Assembly (NCBI RefSeq): GCF_016592555.1
Contig: NZ_AP014546.1
Location: 2,366,501-2,430,500 of the forward strand
Direction of reading: 5' to 3'
DNA from: Neptunomonas japonica JAMM 1380
Lineage (GTDB): Bacteria; Pseudomonadota; Gammaproteobacteria; Pseudomonadales; Balneatricaceae
DNA: 64,000 nucleotides
Shown: positions 30,501 to 38,295 of the stretch, piece by piece
Numbering within the stretch: the stretch's first letter is position 1
How the letters are laid out: each line of letters opens with the position of its first letter
Position numbers and translations under genes: made by a program
Notes under the pieces: generated by a model
The model's input: only the letters and a program-made list of their open reading frames with translations
Database searches by the model: none
What the model was told of the DNA's origin: nothing

Positions 30501-32790
30501 CGGTACCGTCTGCATTAAACTGGCGGGCATAGATACTTGACGCGGAGCCATCCTGGTTACTGCTATTCCAGCTGACCACAAACTCCCCACTACTACGCAT
30601 GCCAACCGAAGCCCAGCGCTGGTCGTCGGCGGTGGTTTGGTTTATCTGTATTTCAGTACCTTGTGCGGTGCCCGCGATGTCAAATCGCTGAGCAAATACG
30701 CCCCAGCCATCGGAGTCGCTATTTTGCTGGGACCACACAACAACATAGTTACCGCTGGCATCCATAGCGGTGGCTTTCGCGCTTCCCTGTCCATCGCTTG
30801 AGATCACCTTCGCCAGCTCAAACTCAAAAGCCCCTATATCTGCTGTAGCAACAGCATCCCCATCGCCATCCTGTGGACGAGTGATACCTCGCTGATCGGT
30901 CGCAGGAGCCGCGCCATTACCAGTATCAATAGCGGTACTGCCAGCCAACAGAGCGTGAGTTAAGGTCGGGCCGCCGTTATCTTGCAGTGTGCTCAGCAGT
31001 GGGTCGATGGGGCTGCCCGCGGAGCCGACTTGGTCGCCACTCACCCCATCAGTCAGGCCGGTAGCCGTACCGACGTTCCCAATAAGGTTGTTATTCGAGG
31101 AGACAAAAGTCCCATAAAGGTCCGAAGAAGTATTATTACCGGCGACAATAGTGTTACTCAGATCAACCGAACCCGCCCCTTGTGTGTAGATACCACTGCC
31201 CCAAGTGGCTGTGTTGTCGGTGATAGTGGCACTGATCAGTGTAATTGGGCGAAGGGTATAAATTCCGCCACCGTCCGAAGCTGATGAGTTACCGCTCACG
31301 GTGAGGTTGGTCGCGGTAAGCCCACCATTGCCAACCATAATGCCGCCTCCCTTAGTGCCGCTGTTGGTATTGTTACTGACTGTAACCCGCTCTAACGTTG
31401 TCGTGCCGGTGGTATCTATGCCTCCCCCCTGTTGTGTCGCACTGTTGTTGTCGATCGTTGAGTCATACAGGTTCAAGGTGCCGGCATTGGATATCGCACC
31501 TCCATTTTCGGCCGCATTCCCAGAAAATTCGACATCCGATGCAGTTACCGTTGCATCCGCAACGATGCGCAGCGCCCCGCCACCCTCAGGTACACCGCCA
31601 GTTGTAACCTCGCCACCCTGCAGCTTAATACCTGAAACGTTTAGGGATCCACTGGCTTGGAGATCGAATATGCGATCAACACCCGCAGCGTTAATGGTGG
31701 TCTGAGCAACACCCGCACCGGAAAGAGTAATATTGGCAGTTATGTCTAGGTCGCCAGTAGCCGCGAAAGCATCCCCCTTACCACCAATAGTCAGGGTATA
31801 GGTATCAGCGTCTAAATTGATGGTATGACTACCGCCCTGAGCATTAGCTTCCATGATGGCGGCGCGTAAAGTAGTGTTACCACTAGCATCAAGCGCATTG
31901 CCGTCCCCCGGATTCACGTCTATGGTGTCAGCGTCATCATCTACCGTAAAGATGTCGAGCAGGCCGTTCCACTGCTGTGTTGAATTGGCACTGAAAGTTA
32001 CAGATTCGACTTGCCCAACCTGATATTCCAGATCCCAATCCCCTCCAAGTGATTGTGCACCGGTTTTATCATCACTGGCAGCAATATCTGCGCCCGTTAA
32101 GCGCTGTAAGGCCTGCACAAAATTCATACCGGCTTCGCTGGAGGTTACATCACAGCCATAAAGTAAAATATCGGCATCATCCGTTAAAATAGATGACCAT
32201 TGGGTTATCTGTTCAGCCTGTTGATTCAGCGTTTCAGTATTAACCCAAGCACTGCCTAGTTGCACCCCATCACTCTTACCGTGTGAAAGAATATGAACCG
32301 CATCAACCTGCGAATATTGATTAAGCAGCTCAGATATTTGATTAATGCCCTCGCTATCTTGATCTAAATAATGGATCTGATAGTTAACATGTGAATCTGG
32401 CGGAATAATTTGCTGCAAAAGCTGCTGTTGATTACTGACAGCCGAATCAATAATGATTAATTCGATTCGGGCAGTCTCGTTTTCAAACACGCTAACAAAG
32501 GCACCATCTTCAGGCTGAAGATTAGAGTATAAACTGTCAGACAGTAGGTCTTGCGAGGCAAACAGTGTTGTAACAGATGCAATATCTAATGGCTCTAATT
32601 CAGTACTGGGAGCAATAGCAGGCGCAATTACTTTATACGCTACTTCATCTTGCTCTCCCAACAACAGATCAACAGCCACCTCTGCAGCGCCAAAAGGGTC
32701 TGCGGATAACATAATTCTGGGCTCTAACAACTCCAGAATATACGATTCCTGCATAGCTTTCTTATTTCGGAGATTATCCGCACCTGCCAT
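27592..32790 (-). CDS. giant LEPR/DUF4347/cadherin-like surface or exported protein
   Basis: About 1,732 residues. An N-terminal LEPRIMLSADP motif (residues 22-32) occurs in large repetitive bacterial proteins. DUF4347 follows (about 105-265; VHILSHGKSDGVQLG, DILLYGCDVTSSEAG). Next come a parallel beta-helix-like region (about 280-650; LRAAIMEANAQGGSHTI, ADIGAFE) and several VVVW...ARQF-type repeats (about 660-1015). A dystroglycan-type cadherin domain (about 1327-1427; LPSWLTFDNATRTFSGTPL) and an Ig-like domain lead to a hydrophobic segment (about 1650-1690) and an acidic tail. No classical signal peptide and no RTX repeats. I use the ATG at 32790 because AAGGGA lies just upstream; 32805 adds five residues. 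It is probably the cargo of the flanking HlyD/S2P proteins. Confidence 0.9.
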   Translation of the reverse strand: MAGADNLRNKKAMQESYILELLEPRIMLSADPFGAAEVAVDLLLGEQDEVAYKVIAPAIAPSTELEPLDIASVTTLFASQDLLSDSLYSNLQPEDGAFVSVFENETARIELIIIDSAVSNQQQLLQQIIPPDSHVNYQIHYLDQDSEGINQISELLNQYSQVDAVHILSHGKSDGVQLGSAWVNTETLNQQAEQITQWSSILTDDADILLYGCDVTSSEAGMNFVQALQRLTGADIAASDDKTGAQSLGGDWDLEYQVGQVESVTFSANSTQQWNGLLDIFTVDDDADTIDVNPGDGNALDASGNTTLRAAIMEANAQGGSHTINLDADTYTLTIGGKGDAFAATGDLDITANITLSGAGVAQTTINAAGVDRIFDLQASGSLNVSGIKLQGGEVTTGGVPEGGGALRIVADATVTASDVEFSGNAAENGGAISNAGTLNLYDSTIDNNSATQQGGGIDTTGTTTLERVTVSNNTNSGTKGGGIMVGNGGLTATNLTVSGNSSASDGGGIYTLRPITLISATITDNTATWGSGIYTQGAGSVDLSNTIVAGNNTSSDLYGTFVSSNNNLIGNVGTATGLTDGVSGDQVGSAGSPIDPLLSTLQDNGGPTLTHALLAGSTAIDTGNGAAPATDQRGITRPQDGDGDAVATADIGAFEFELAKVISSDGQGSAKATAMDASGNYVVVWSQQNSDSDGWGVFAQRFDIAGTAQGTEIQINQTTADDQRWASVGMRSSGEFVVSWNSSNQDGSASSIYARQFNADGTAAGSEFRVNTQMGAQTNASLDVDSTGNFIVVWQGNGPADSNGVFFRRFDAAGTAVDASEIIAHTATDGTTSEFDPVVAWQTGGKFVVAWEQDDNKVYFQRFDNTGAMLGAKTQIDSLFSNSSGLSIDANSSGDFVFAYRDEVLSGAIYARAYYEDGSSAYTNGNLTIWAKLTDAQNPTVAMQDSGDVLVAYQTTLAGGDIHLQRINADGSLQGSATAFVTDVGDQSMPALAMLDLSNYALAWNDTSNANVATLVFNNTADLWLSTNGNASYDGAVTWGSNDIVAFGNPDLNLELENGISANTDGTFNVEFSLPQNVRAMHYVNSVVTVDTNTIAGGLGTYELQPGQIVLSMRAGSDFTVPTLAGGTLTVNNTDVLVYTSSTGIYEMLLEDAIKKPDTNAANIHAITIVEQETTIGVDTTLAAGTYLIARSDPAVHSDISTYDNTNGRQDLLLGGNFLSDTEHIQGLELLEAELIVGGTTLAQGTLLISINTDMTVGTSGSNTVSGEKEDIIALTVKATEQDSAPDTDVDAQILFDGSDVSLVVAGDTEINGLTLMGNNLEPINNDPTLNNALIDQNTTQDTAFSYTFAAGSFGDVDVSDTLTYSATLSSGAALPSWLTFDNATRTFSGTPLNADVGTLTVDVIADDGNGGTPATDGFSLVITNTNDLPGGSITIASDGSPAENVVLSVIDTLTDEDGLGTITYHWLRNGTDIGSTGSTYTLVDVDIGQTITVEARYIDMSGVAERLSSVPLHVDVTPIEIIPTVVVSATAPVLSESVEDPEAEEVVEDVISDIETVVAPAVKVVAVTPEELEAFVEPEIPNFTIEDVKPNQVIKPLALAIGNQTSIVTDLKANWAQLSDPLLLVNSSGFMDGLDEAEKAFQKQMSLDQMVVGSGIAMSTGLSIGYVTWLIRSGVLLSSVLTSLPAWRFVDPLPILSKMDGADLYDDEEDSLEELVQKEAAEDESMSKDP

Positions 32791-32856
32791 GTAACTTCCC
32801 TTCATATACGACGAGGACTGTCTATATTTAGTCGTTTATCCGCCCATTTCCCTTTG

Positions 32857-34305
32857 CTAGTTATAAACATCCGTTATTTGATCAAGCATAGTGGCGACCC
32901 TTGACCCGGCTATTTCATCAACATCCAGCCATAGACTGGCTTTTTCTTGGCGCCGAGTAATAACTTCGCTGCGGATACCTTTTCCAGTTAGGCTTTTTTG
33001 TCTGTTATTTGCCATTTCGGGCCCGTTATATGCACCAAAAGATAAGCGCCCGTTATAGCTTCTACGAGGCAGTATCATCATACCGTTAACACCCCGTTGG
33101 CCAAACTCCATCATTAATTGTCGCTTGGATTGCTCATAGCCCTCAGCAAGTAAGACTAAATACCCTTTAATAACAGACAAATCCTCAACGCGGCGGGTAA
33201 ATACATAGCCATGCTTCGTTAAAACCTCAGCTGCATTGAGTAATATAGACTCATCTTTAAAGGGCCCAAATGAATACGCTTGTAAAACGTCGGCATTAAC
33301 AGGCAATTCATTTACAACAACGAGCTCTTTTTGAGTAGGTTGATTGTTTGGTATTAACAACTCAGCTTTGGAAACTAACTGACTGTTAACATCAGAGTAT
33401 TTAGGCTCTTTGTCGATAGTATGTGTTTTTACAGCAGGAGGAGCCGCTGAAACAGCGCCTGTATTACTTTGCACCTCAACGGTTTGATCAGGTATTGAAG
33501 AGTTCAGCTTTAAAACACACTTCATTCCCGCAGGTATCTTATTCTCAGGGTTGTCTATGGTTAATCGAACACCAAAGGTACCACTAGCCGTATCACCAAC
33601 AGGGTCAATGATAATAACTTTAGCTTGCAGCTCATTATTTGGGGCTAATTCGGAAAAAACCCCACCCAGCATATTATTTTGAACTTGCCCATAATGCTCC
33701 ATGGGTAAAACAGCTTCTACATGTAATGGGTTTAGCTGCACCAACCGCATCACGGGTTGATCTTCTATGTATTCGCCTTCCGTTTTATATACCTGCGCGA
33801 CAACACCATCCAGCGGTGAGTAGACTTTTTTTTCTTCAAGGTGAGCCATAGCTCTTGCAAGCTCAAACTGACGTGTTCTCAACGTATCTTTTGCTTGCTT
33901 AAGCCTCCAATAAGTCACTTTTTCTAGACGTGCCGCTTCATCTTTATTTTGGACTGAGGTTAAGTTCTTCTGTTTTAAATCGTTAACTCTACGGCTTTGT
34001 AAGCGGTCATATTTAAGATTAACTTCCTCGGCAGAAATCTCAGCGCTCATTGCTGCACGTACACGTGAAAGTTCGACATTGGCCTGTTCAACACGGGAAT
34101 CCAGTTCAGCCAATAACTCCCCATTACGCACTACACCGCTACGCTCAGCATAAAGCGTTTTAATAACACCAGAAACAGCGGCACTAATATCTACTGTTTT
34201 ACTGGGCACAATAACGCAATCTACAGCAGGAAAAATTGTTTCAGCCAGTGTAAGATGTGAAAAACAAGCCGCTAACACAACCGGAACTACAAAGCGTACT
34301 TTCAT
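32857..34305 (-). CDS. periplasmic adaptor (HlyD/RND type) with SPOR-like C-terminus
   Basis: A 482-residue exported protein with signal peptide MKVRFVVPVVLAACFSHLTLA cleaved before ETIFPAV. Residues about 30-270 form a membrane-fusion adaptor: barrel-sandwich halves VSGVIKTLYAERSGVVRNGELLAELD and SPLDGVVAQVYKTEGEYIED around a helical hairpin, then a beta-barrel. The C-terminal part (about 340-482) looks like one or two SPOR units (AYSFGPFKDESILLNAAEVLTKHGY; RLSFGAYNGPEMANNRQKSLTGKG). SPOR domains bind denuded peptidoglycan. Adaptors normally pair with an inner-membrane pump and TolC; neither lies nearby. It sits between the giant gene and the S2P fusion gene. Confidence 0.85.
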   Translation of the reverse strand: MKVRFVVPVVLAACFSHLTLAETIFPAVDCVIVPSKTVDISAAVSGVIKTLYAERSGVVRNGELLAELDSRVEQANVELSRVRAAMSAEISAEEVNLKYDRLQSRRVNDLKQKNLTSVQNKDEAARLEKVTYWRLKQAKDTLRTRQFELARAMAHLEEKKVYSPLDGVVAQVYKTEGEYIEDQPVMRLVQLNPLHVEAVLPMEHYGQVQNNMLGGVFSELAPNNELQAKVIIIDPVGDTASGTFGVRLTIDNPENKIPAGMKCVLKLNSSIPDQTVEVQSNTGAVSAAPPAVKTHTIDKEPKYSDVNSQLVSKAELLIPNNQPTQKELVVVNELPVNADVLQAYSFGPFKDESILLNAAEVLTKHGYVFTRRVEDLSVIKGYLVLLAEGYEQSKRQLMMEFGQRGVNGMMILPRRSYNGRLSFGAYNGPEMANNRQKSLTGKGIRSEVITRRQEKASLWLDVDEIAGSRVATMLDQITDVYN

Positions 34306-34367
34306 TCATTAACCTTTTTAATTTTCATCAGAACCAGTCATTTACTGATATTAAGCATAGTCTAATT

Positions 34368-36494
34368 TTAGTAGTTCTCATTAAAATTGCGTGACCAGTT
34401 CGCCTCAAACCAAGAGACAAATCTGCTCAGAAAACTGCTTTCGTTAAACACAAACTTCAACTGTGCTGTTGCTGGCTTATGACTAACATGACTCTCTTGA
34501 ATAACGCTTACCTGAACAACAAAATTATTACGCATTGCCTTGGTACCGCTACGGTCGCTGCCATCAACAGCTATATCCCCACCTTCTAGGCTACCTAGGT
34601 AGCGTGAAGGTAATTGATCACTGGCAGCAGGAACAATACTCAGCAGTTCCCCACGATAGACAACACCCGGGGTTGAAGTGAGCACCACCGATATATGAGA
34701 TAGTTGTTGACGAATATTATCGATATCAATCTGATCAACAATTACCGTCACCACCAAAGGCGTCTGATCATGAACCATACCAACTACGGCACCTTTTTTT
34801 ACAAAGCTCCCCTGAGCATCTTGTAACCTTGGGCTTACAAATACCCCTTCACTCTCAGCAACTATCTCCAATTTATTCAACTGCTTCTCAGCCTCTAACA
34901 GCTCTAGAAACATCCCCTTACGCTGATCAAAAAGATCGGCTGCTGTCAGCAAATCTTTAACACGTACTTCATCATAACGAGCTGTTAACTCCTCAATATC
35001 AATCTTTAGATCAGAAACTTTATTCGATAAACTTGAATTTTCCATTCGCAATATTTTTTGCCCTGCAACCACGTGGCCACCATGGCGAACAAATACATGC
35101 GTGATAACACCCTCTTGACCTGCTCTTAATTGCTGCGATTCGTTTAAGAGGACCACTCCAGAAGGAGAAATTCCATATTGGAACTTCATGGCCATACCCA
35201 AGATAAAACAAACGCCGATACTTCCTAAAAGCACCGTAAAAAACCAACCTATTCTTTTCTCTCTTTTTGCTAATTTATACGTACCCACAAAACCACGAAA
35301 AAGCGGTAGCAACATTTGCTGGACTACAACCCATGCAGCCAATAAAACCCCAAAAACAAAAAACTTTGAACCCAAATAAAATACAATAAACAAACTAATA
35401 AAAATTCTATACGGAATAGCTAAAACCCCATATAAGAGCAACCATTTATATTCAAATTTAGCTATATAGTCAGTTTTCTTTGTTAATTTAAGAACATGTT
35501 TTATGAATAAACTACCAACAAGCTGTCTAGAACGGTTATTTAGATTAACAATAGATAAAACATCTGACAGCACATAGTATCCATCGAATTTCATTAGTGG
35601 ATTAAGGTTAAATACCAATGCTGAAAAGCTGCCAATAAATGCTATGTCAAATAAAATGTCCGAAACTATCCCCACGTTATCAGAATAACACCACGCGACC
35701 CAAGCAATCATCGCTAAAAGCAACTCTACCAACATACCCGACAATCCGACTAATACTCTTTGGTACTTATCAGAAAAAAGGTAGCTAGAAGATGTATTTA
35801 TATACGGCAAGGGCATTAAGACTAGAAAAATGATTCCGCACTCTTTCGACTCACCACCAAAATGCTTCAAAGTAAGGCCATGCCCTATTTCATGTAGTGC
35901 CTTTAAAACTGGATATATAAAGAGCATACAAAAAATATTGATTGGATCAAAAAATCGCGTATCCCAATGGTAGCTCACTTCACTAGCATGAGTTGGTATT
36001 AATGAAAGACTATAAAAAAACAAAACCGCATAAAAAAATAAAAAATATTTATTTAATAAAACATCTCCGACCACTGACAAAAAATCTAGTAATCTATTCG
36101 GATCAAACAGTGGAACTTTAATGGCCATAGGTTGTTTTAAATTTTTAATCCAGTGTTTTTTTTCTAATTCTTTTCCGTCCTCATAAAGAATACCCATGCT
36201 TAATAACTTAAGAATAACAGGAGAAATGTCATCTTTATTTAAACAACCATCCTTAAAATTATTATCCTCTATTGCCTCATGTAAAACTTCTGATAATTTC
36301 TTACAGCCGTCAAATAACTTTATAAAATTTATTACATTTTTATTACAACGAAAATAATGTATCTTCTCACTATCAGAAACAACAAACCAAGAACCTTCAG
36401 TCGTTTCTTGTTCAATATATTTCATTTGTAAATCAGCATGAAAAACAGTGCCCATTAAGTAATCAATACTTATTACTGTATCGACTTCACTCAC
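34368..36494 (-). CDS. PqqD-like / site-2 protease (M50) / HlyD fusion protein
   Basis: Multi-helix inner-membrane protein of about 708 residues. The N-terminus (about 25-110) resembles the PqqD-like winged fold that binds peptides. The M50 core has HEIGH at 201-205 (ALHEIGHGLTLKHFGG) and the distal metal Asp304 in NPLMKFDGYYVLSD. The C-terminal third (about 430-690) is a HlyD-like adaptor (LRAGQEGVITHVFVRHGGHVVAGQKIL, coiled segment, ESEGVFVSPRLQDAQGSFVKKGAVVG). The start at 36494 is GTG overlapping the upstream TGA (GTGA) with GGAAG eight bases ahead; a GTG at 36509 lacks a site. The gene is markedly A+T-rich around 36000-36400. It probably processes or transports the giant protein or a peptide. 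Confidence 0.85.
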   Translation of the reverse strand: MSEVDTVISIDYLMGTVFHADLQMKYIEQETTEGSWFVVSDSEKIHYFRCNKNVINFIKLFDGCKKLSEVLHEAIEDNNFKDGCLNKDDISPVILKLLSMGILYEDGKELEKKHWIKNLKQPMAIKVPLFDPNRLLDFLSVVGDVLLNKYFLFFYAVLFFYSLSLIPTHASEVSYHWDTRFFDPINIFCMLFIYPVLKALHEIGHGLTLKHFGGESKECGIIFLVLMPLPYINTSSSYLFSDKYQRVLVGLSGMLVELLLAMIAWVAWCYSDNVGIVSDILFDIAFIGSFSALVFNLNPLMKFDGYYVLSDVLSIVNLNNRSRQLVGSLFIKHVLKLTKKTDYIAKFEYKWLLLYGVLAIPYRIFISLFIVFYLGSKFFVFGVLLAAWVVVQQMLLPLFRGFVGTYKLAKREKRIGWFFTVLLGSIGVCFILGMAMKFQYGISPSGVVLLNESQQLRAGQEGVITHVFVRHGGHVVAGQKILRMENSSLSNKVSDLKIDIEELTARYDEVRVKDLLTAADLFDQRKGMFLELLEAEKQLNKLEIVAESEGVFVSPRLQDAQGSFVKKGAVVGMVHDQTPLVVTVIVDQIDIDNIRQQLSHISVVLTSTPGVVYRGELLSIVPAASDQLPSRYLGSLEGGDIAVDGSDRSGTKAMRNNFVVQVSVIQESHVSHKPATAQLKFVFNESSFLSRFVSWFEANWSRNFNENY

Positions 36495-37324
36495 AACCAA
36501 AACTTCCACACAATAATACGTAGCCAGTCAACAAAATGGTGAGATAGCACCCATGCTAATGAATAGCTACCTACATTAATACGAGCAACGCCCTCCATAC
36601 CTGGGCGCAATAGTGTTAAAGAGTTCTCGGCTAATGTCGCTTCAGCCAAGTAGACGATCTTACTCCCTGCTTCAGAGAAAAGTGGAGAAGGCTTTAATAG
36701 CAACACATTAAAAGCAGTACCAGGAAGCGCTGACAATTTAAGTACGCCATTTTGGCCCTCTTTTATAAAGCGAATATCAGACTCTTGGACCTTTAGCATA
36801 ACGCGATATTGATTTAATGGAGCCACTTGAAACAACAGATCTCCTGTTCCTACAGGAGCCCCCAAATCACGACTCAAATCTCCTGAAATAATGACCCCTG
36901 AAATTGGCGATGTTAATGAGGTTTTATTAAGTTTTAGTTCAATTTGCTTACGCTGCGCAGAAGCTTTCTTAAGCTTAGCCTTATATACATTTGAACGTCC
37001 GTAATCACGCTCCGCCAACGCTTTACGATAGCCCTTTTCATATTCTTGCTGCAGGCTGTTGACCTTAATAACATCGAGCCTAAGCTGCTGATCATCTAGC
37101 TCAGCAATAACACTACCCTTATCAACGCTATCACCCGCTTTTAATGCTGTAGATTTAATAAAGCTATCAAAGGGTGCCACTATAGACTTTTGAATCTTTC
37201 CTTCTATCCCAGCCGTAACGGGTATTTTATAACTTATCGGGATGCATAAAACGCCAAATACCACCAACGCAGCTATGCTAAAGCGTTTAATTTTAGGAAC
37301 ATCAAATTTAGCCTCATCCAACAA
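36491..37324 (-). CDS. membrane-anchored HlyD-family adaptor, possibly the C-terminal half of a split protein
   Basis: A 277-residue HlyD-type protein: a membrane helix at about 15-33 (FSIAALVVFGVLCIPISYK), then VTAGIEGKIQKSIVAPFDSFIKSTALKAGDSVDKGSVIAELDD, a helical hairpin (YEKGYRKALAERDYGRSNVYKAKLKKA), a second lipoyl-like half SPISGVIISGDLSRDLGAPVGTGDLLFQVAP and a beta-barrel. The only starts are two adjacent TTG codons without a ribosome binding site, and the frame overlaps the GAF gene by 52 nt. A -1 shift at the A7-C run (37330-37337) would join it to the GAF protein. It is therefore either the product of frameshifting or the distal part of a mutated gene. Confidence 0.75.
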   Translation of the reverse strand: MLDEAKFDVPKIKRFSIAALVVFGVLCIPISYKIPVTAGIEGKIQKSIVAPFDSFIKSTALKAGDSVDKGSVIAELDDQQLRLDVIKVNSLQQEYEKGYRKALAERDYGRSNVYKAKLKKASAQRKQIELKLNKTSLTSPISGVIISGDLSRDLGAPVGTGDLLFQVAPLNQYRVMLKVQESDIRFIKEGQNGVLKLSALPGTAFNVLLLKPSPLFSEAGSKIVYLAEATLAENSLTLLRPGMEGVARINVGSYSLAWVLSHHFVDWLRIIVWKFWL

Positions 37325-38166
37325 CCGCTGTTTTTTTGTATTTTATTTTTCACTAATAATTTTTTTGACACTAATAGCAAAGAACAACACTGTTCCAATA
37401 AATGCTTGATCTCATCGCCTATGGCAGCTTCATCAAATAATTGGTCAACAGAAAAAAAAGCAATCAACTGCAAGCCATCAACACGTATGCTAAACACCCG
37501 ATAAGAGGCTCCATTAGCGGTGCTTTTCAGCAGTTCTTCAAGAGCAGGGATAGACTCAAGTGCTTGACCGTTTCGAACGTCTAATGTTTCTAATACACTC
37601 GTAAAATCAAGCGACTGTAAATGTTTTTTAAATGGAATATCTTCAACACCATAAGATTCCACTAAAATGCATTCATCGGAATACATCATTAATTGGCAGC
37701 TATTCAAAGCATAATGCTCTGCGAGGTATCTAGACGCAGTCTTCAGCAGTGCATGTTGCTCAGGAGCAGATAAAAAGCTATTTAAGAGAGGTTGATGGGC
37801 TATGTGACTGCTCAGCATTTGAGACTTAAAAAGCTCTGTCAGCCAGCGTACTGACCAATTTATCAATCGTTTAATTGGCTCGACCGCATCGGGGGCAACA
37901 TGAATGTTTAACGCAAGCACTGCCACTTGGTTTCCCGATACTTCTATTGGAGATATAACCGTTAGTGTAGGGGCGGTATAAAAAGTGACGAGCGAGCCAC
38001 GCTCGGCGGCAAACTCCAAGTTTTCCATCAACTGTTTATCAGGCTGATCTGAATTTGGCCAACTGTCGAAGGCGTTAACTTCACCGTCTATGTATTTAAA
38101 AATGGCACTGCGTGTCTCTGGTACCATCTGACATACTAGGTCTAACCACTGCATATAAAGGGACAA
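37273..38166 (-). CDS. GAF-like cytoplasmic protein, first gene of the island
   Basis: A soluble protein of 297 residues as read, with two alpha/beta GAF-like halves: residues about 5-110 (RSAIFKYIDGE, LTVISPIEVSGNQVAVLALNIHV) and about 130-265 (SCQLMMYSDECILVESYGVEDIPF, YRVFSIRVDGLQLIAFFSVDQLFDEAAIGDEIKHLLEQCCSLLL). The last 18 residues (SGCWMRLNLMFLKLNALA) are read from DNA that encodes the HlyD start in another frame, so they look accidental. I use the TTG at 38166 with AGGTGAG nine bases upstream; ATG at 38154 has no site. A ligand-sensing role is inference. Confidence 0.75.
   Translation of the reverse strand: MSLYMQWLDLVCQMVPETRSAIFKYIDGEVNAFDSWPNSDQPDKQLMENLEFAAERGSLVTFYTAPTLTVISPIEVSGNQVAVLALNIHVAPDAVEPIKRLINWSVRWLTELFKSQMLSSHIAHQPLLNSFLSAPEQHALLKTASRYLAEHYALNSCQLMMYSDECILVESYGVEDIPFKKHLQSLDFTSVLETLDVRNGQALESIPALEELLKSTANGASYRVFSIRVDGLQLIAFFSVDQLFDEAAIGDEIKHLLEQCCSLLLVSKKLLVKNKIQKNSGCWMRLNLMFLKLNALA
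37330..37337 (-). promoter_or_regulatory. A AAA AAC slippery heptamer at the GAF/HlyD junction
   Basis: On the minus strand, seven A's followed by C read CAA AAA AAC in the GAF frame, the canonical bacterial -1 slippery heptamer in the correct phase. A -1 slip enters the HlyD frame as CAG CGG TTG TTG GAT. The predicted fusion is 558 residues (279 + 2 + 277), placing the GAF region in the cytoplasm ahead of the HlyD membrane helix. I see no obvious upstream Shine-Dalgarno stimulator or downstream stem, so transcriptional slippage, mutation or a sequencing error in the homopolymer are alternatives. Confidence 0.5.
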
Positions 38167-38194
38167 ATTAACTACTCACCTTTCTACAAAATAC

Positions 38195-38223
38195 TTTATA
38201 CATTCAAGTTAACTATAGTTGAA
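38195..38223 (-). promoter_or_regulatory. candidate promoter with embedded palindrome for the giant-protein island
   Basis: On the minus strand TTCAAC and TATAAA are separated by 17 bases, ending about 29 nt before the TTG start of the GAF gene. The spacer and -35 contain the palindrome AACTATAGTT flanked by inverted arms TTCAA and TTGAA (38203-38223), which could be an operator. The -35 is poor (three of six), consistent with an activator-dependent or repressed promoter. Confidence 0.42.
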
Positions 38224-38295
38224 GCCCGCGCAACTACTGTATCTAAAACGCTTTATTTGCAATTAATTAAACATCAATTATAAAGACGATAAATT

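Noticed and set aside
31301..31705. A 134-residue plus-strand frame antisense to the giant gene
   Set aside because: It arises from the repetitive Gly/Asn-rich coding sequence on the other strand and has no start site or family features.
27592..32790. The giant protein as a classical RTX type I secretion substrate
   Set aside because: No GGxGxD nonapeptide arrays, no ABC ATPase and no TolC-like gene are present in the island.
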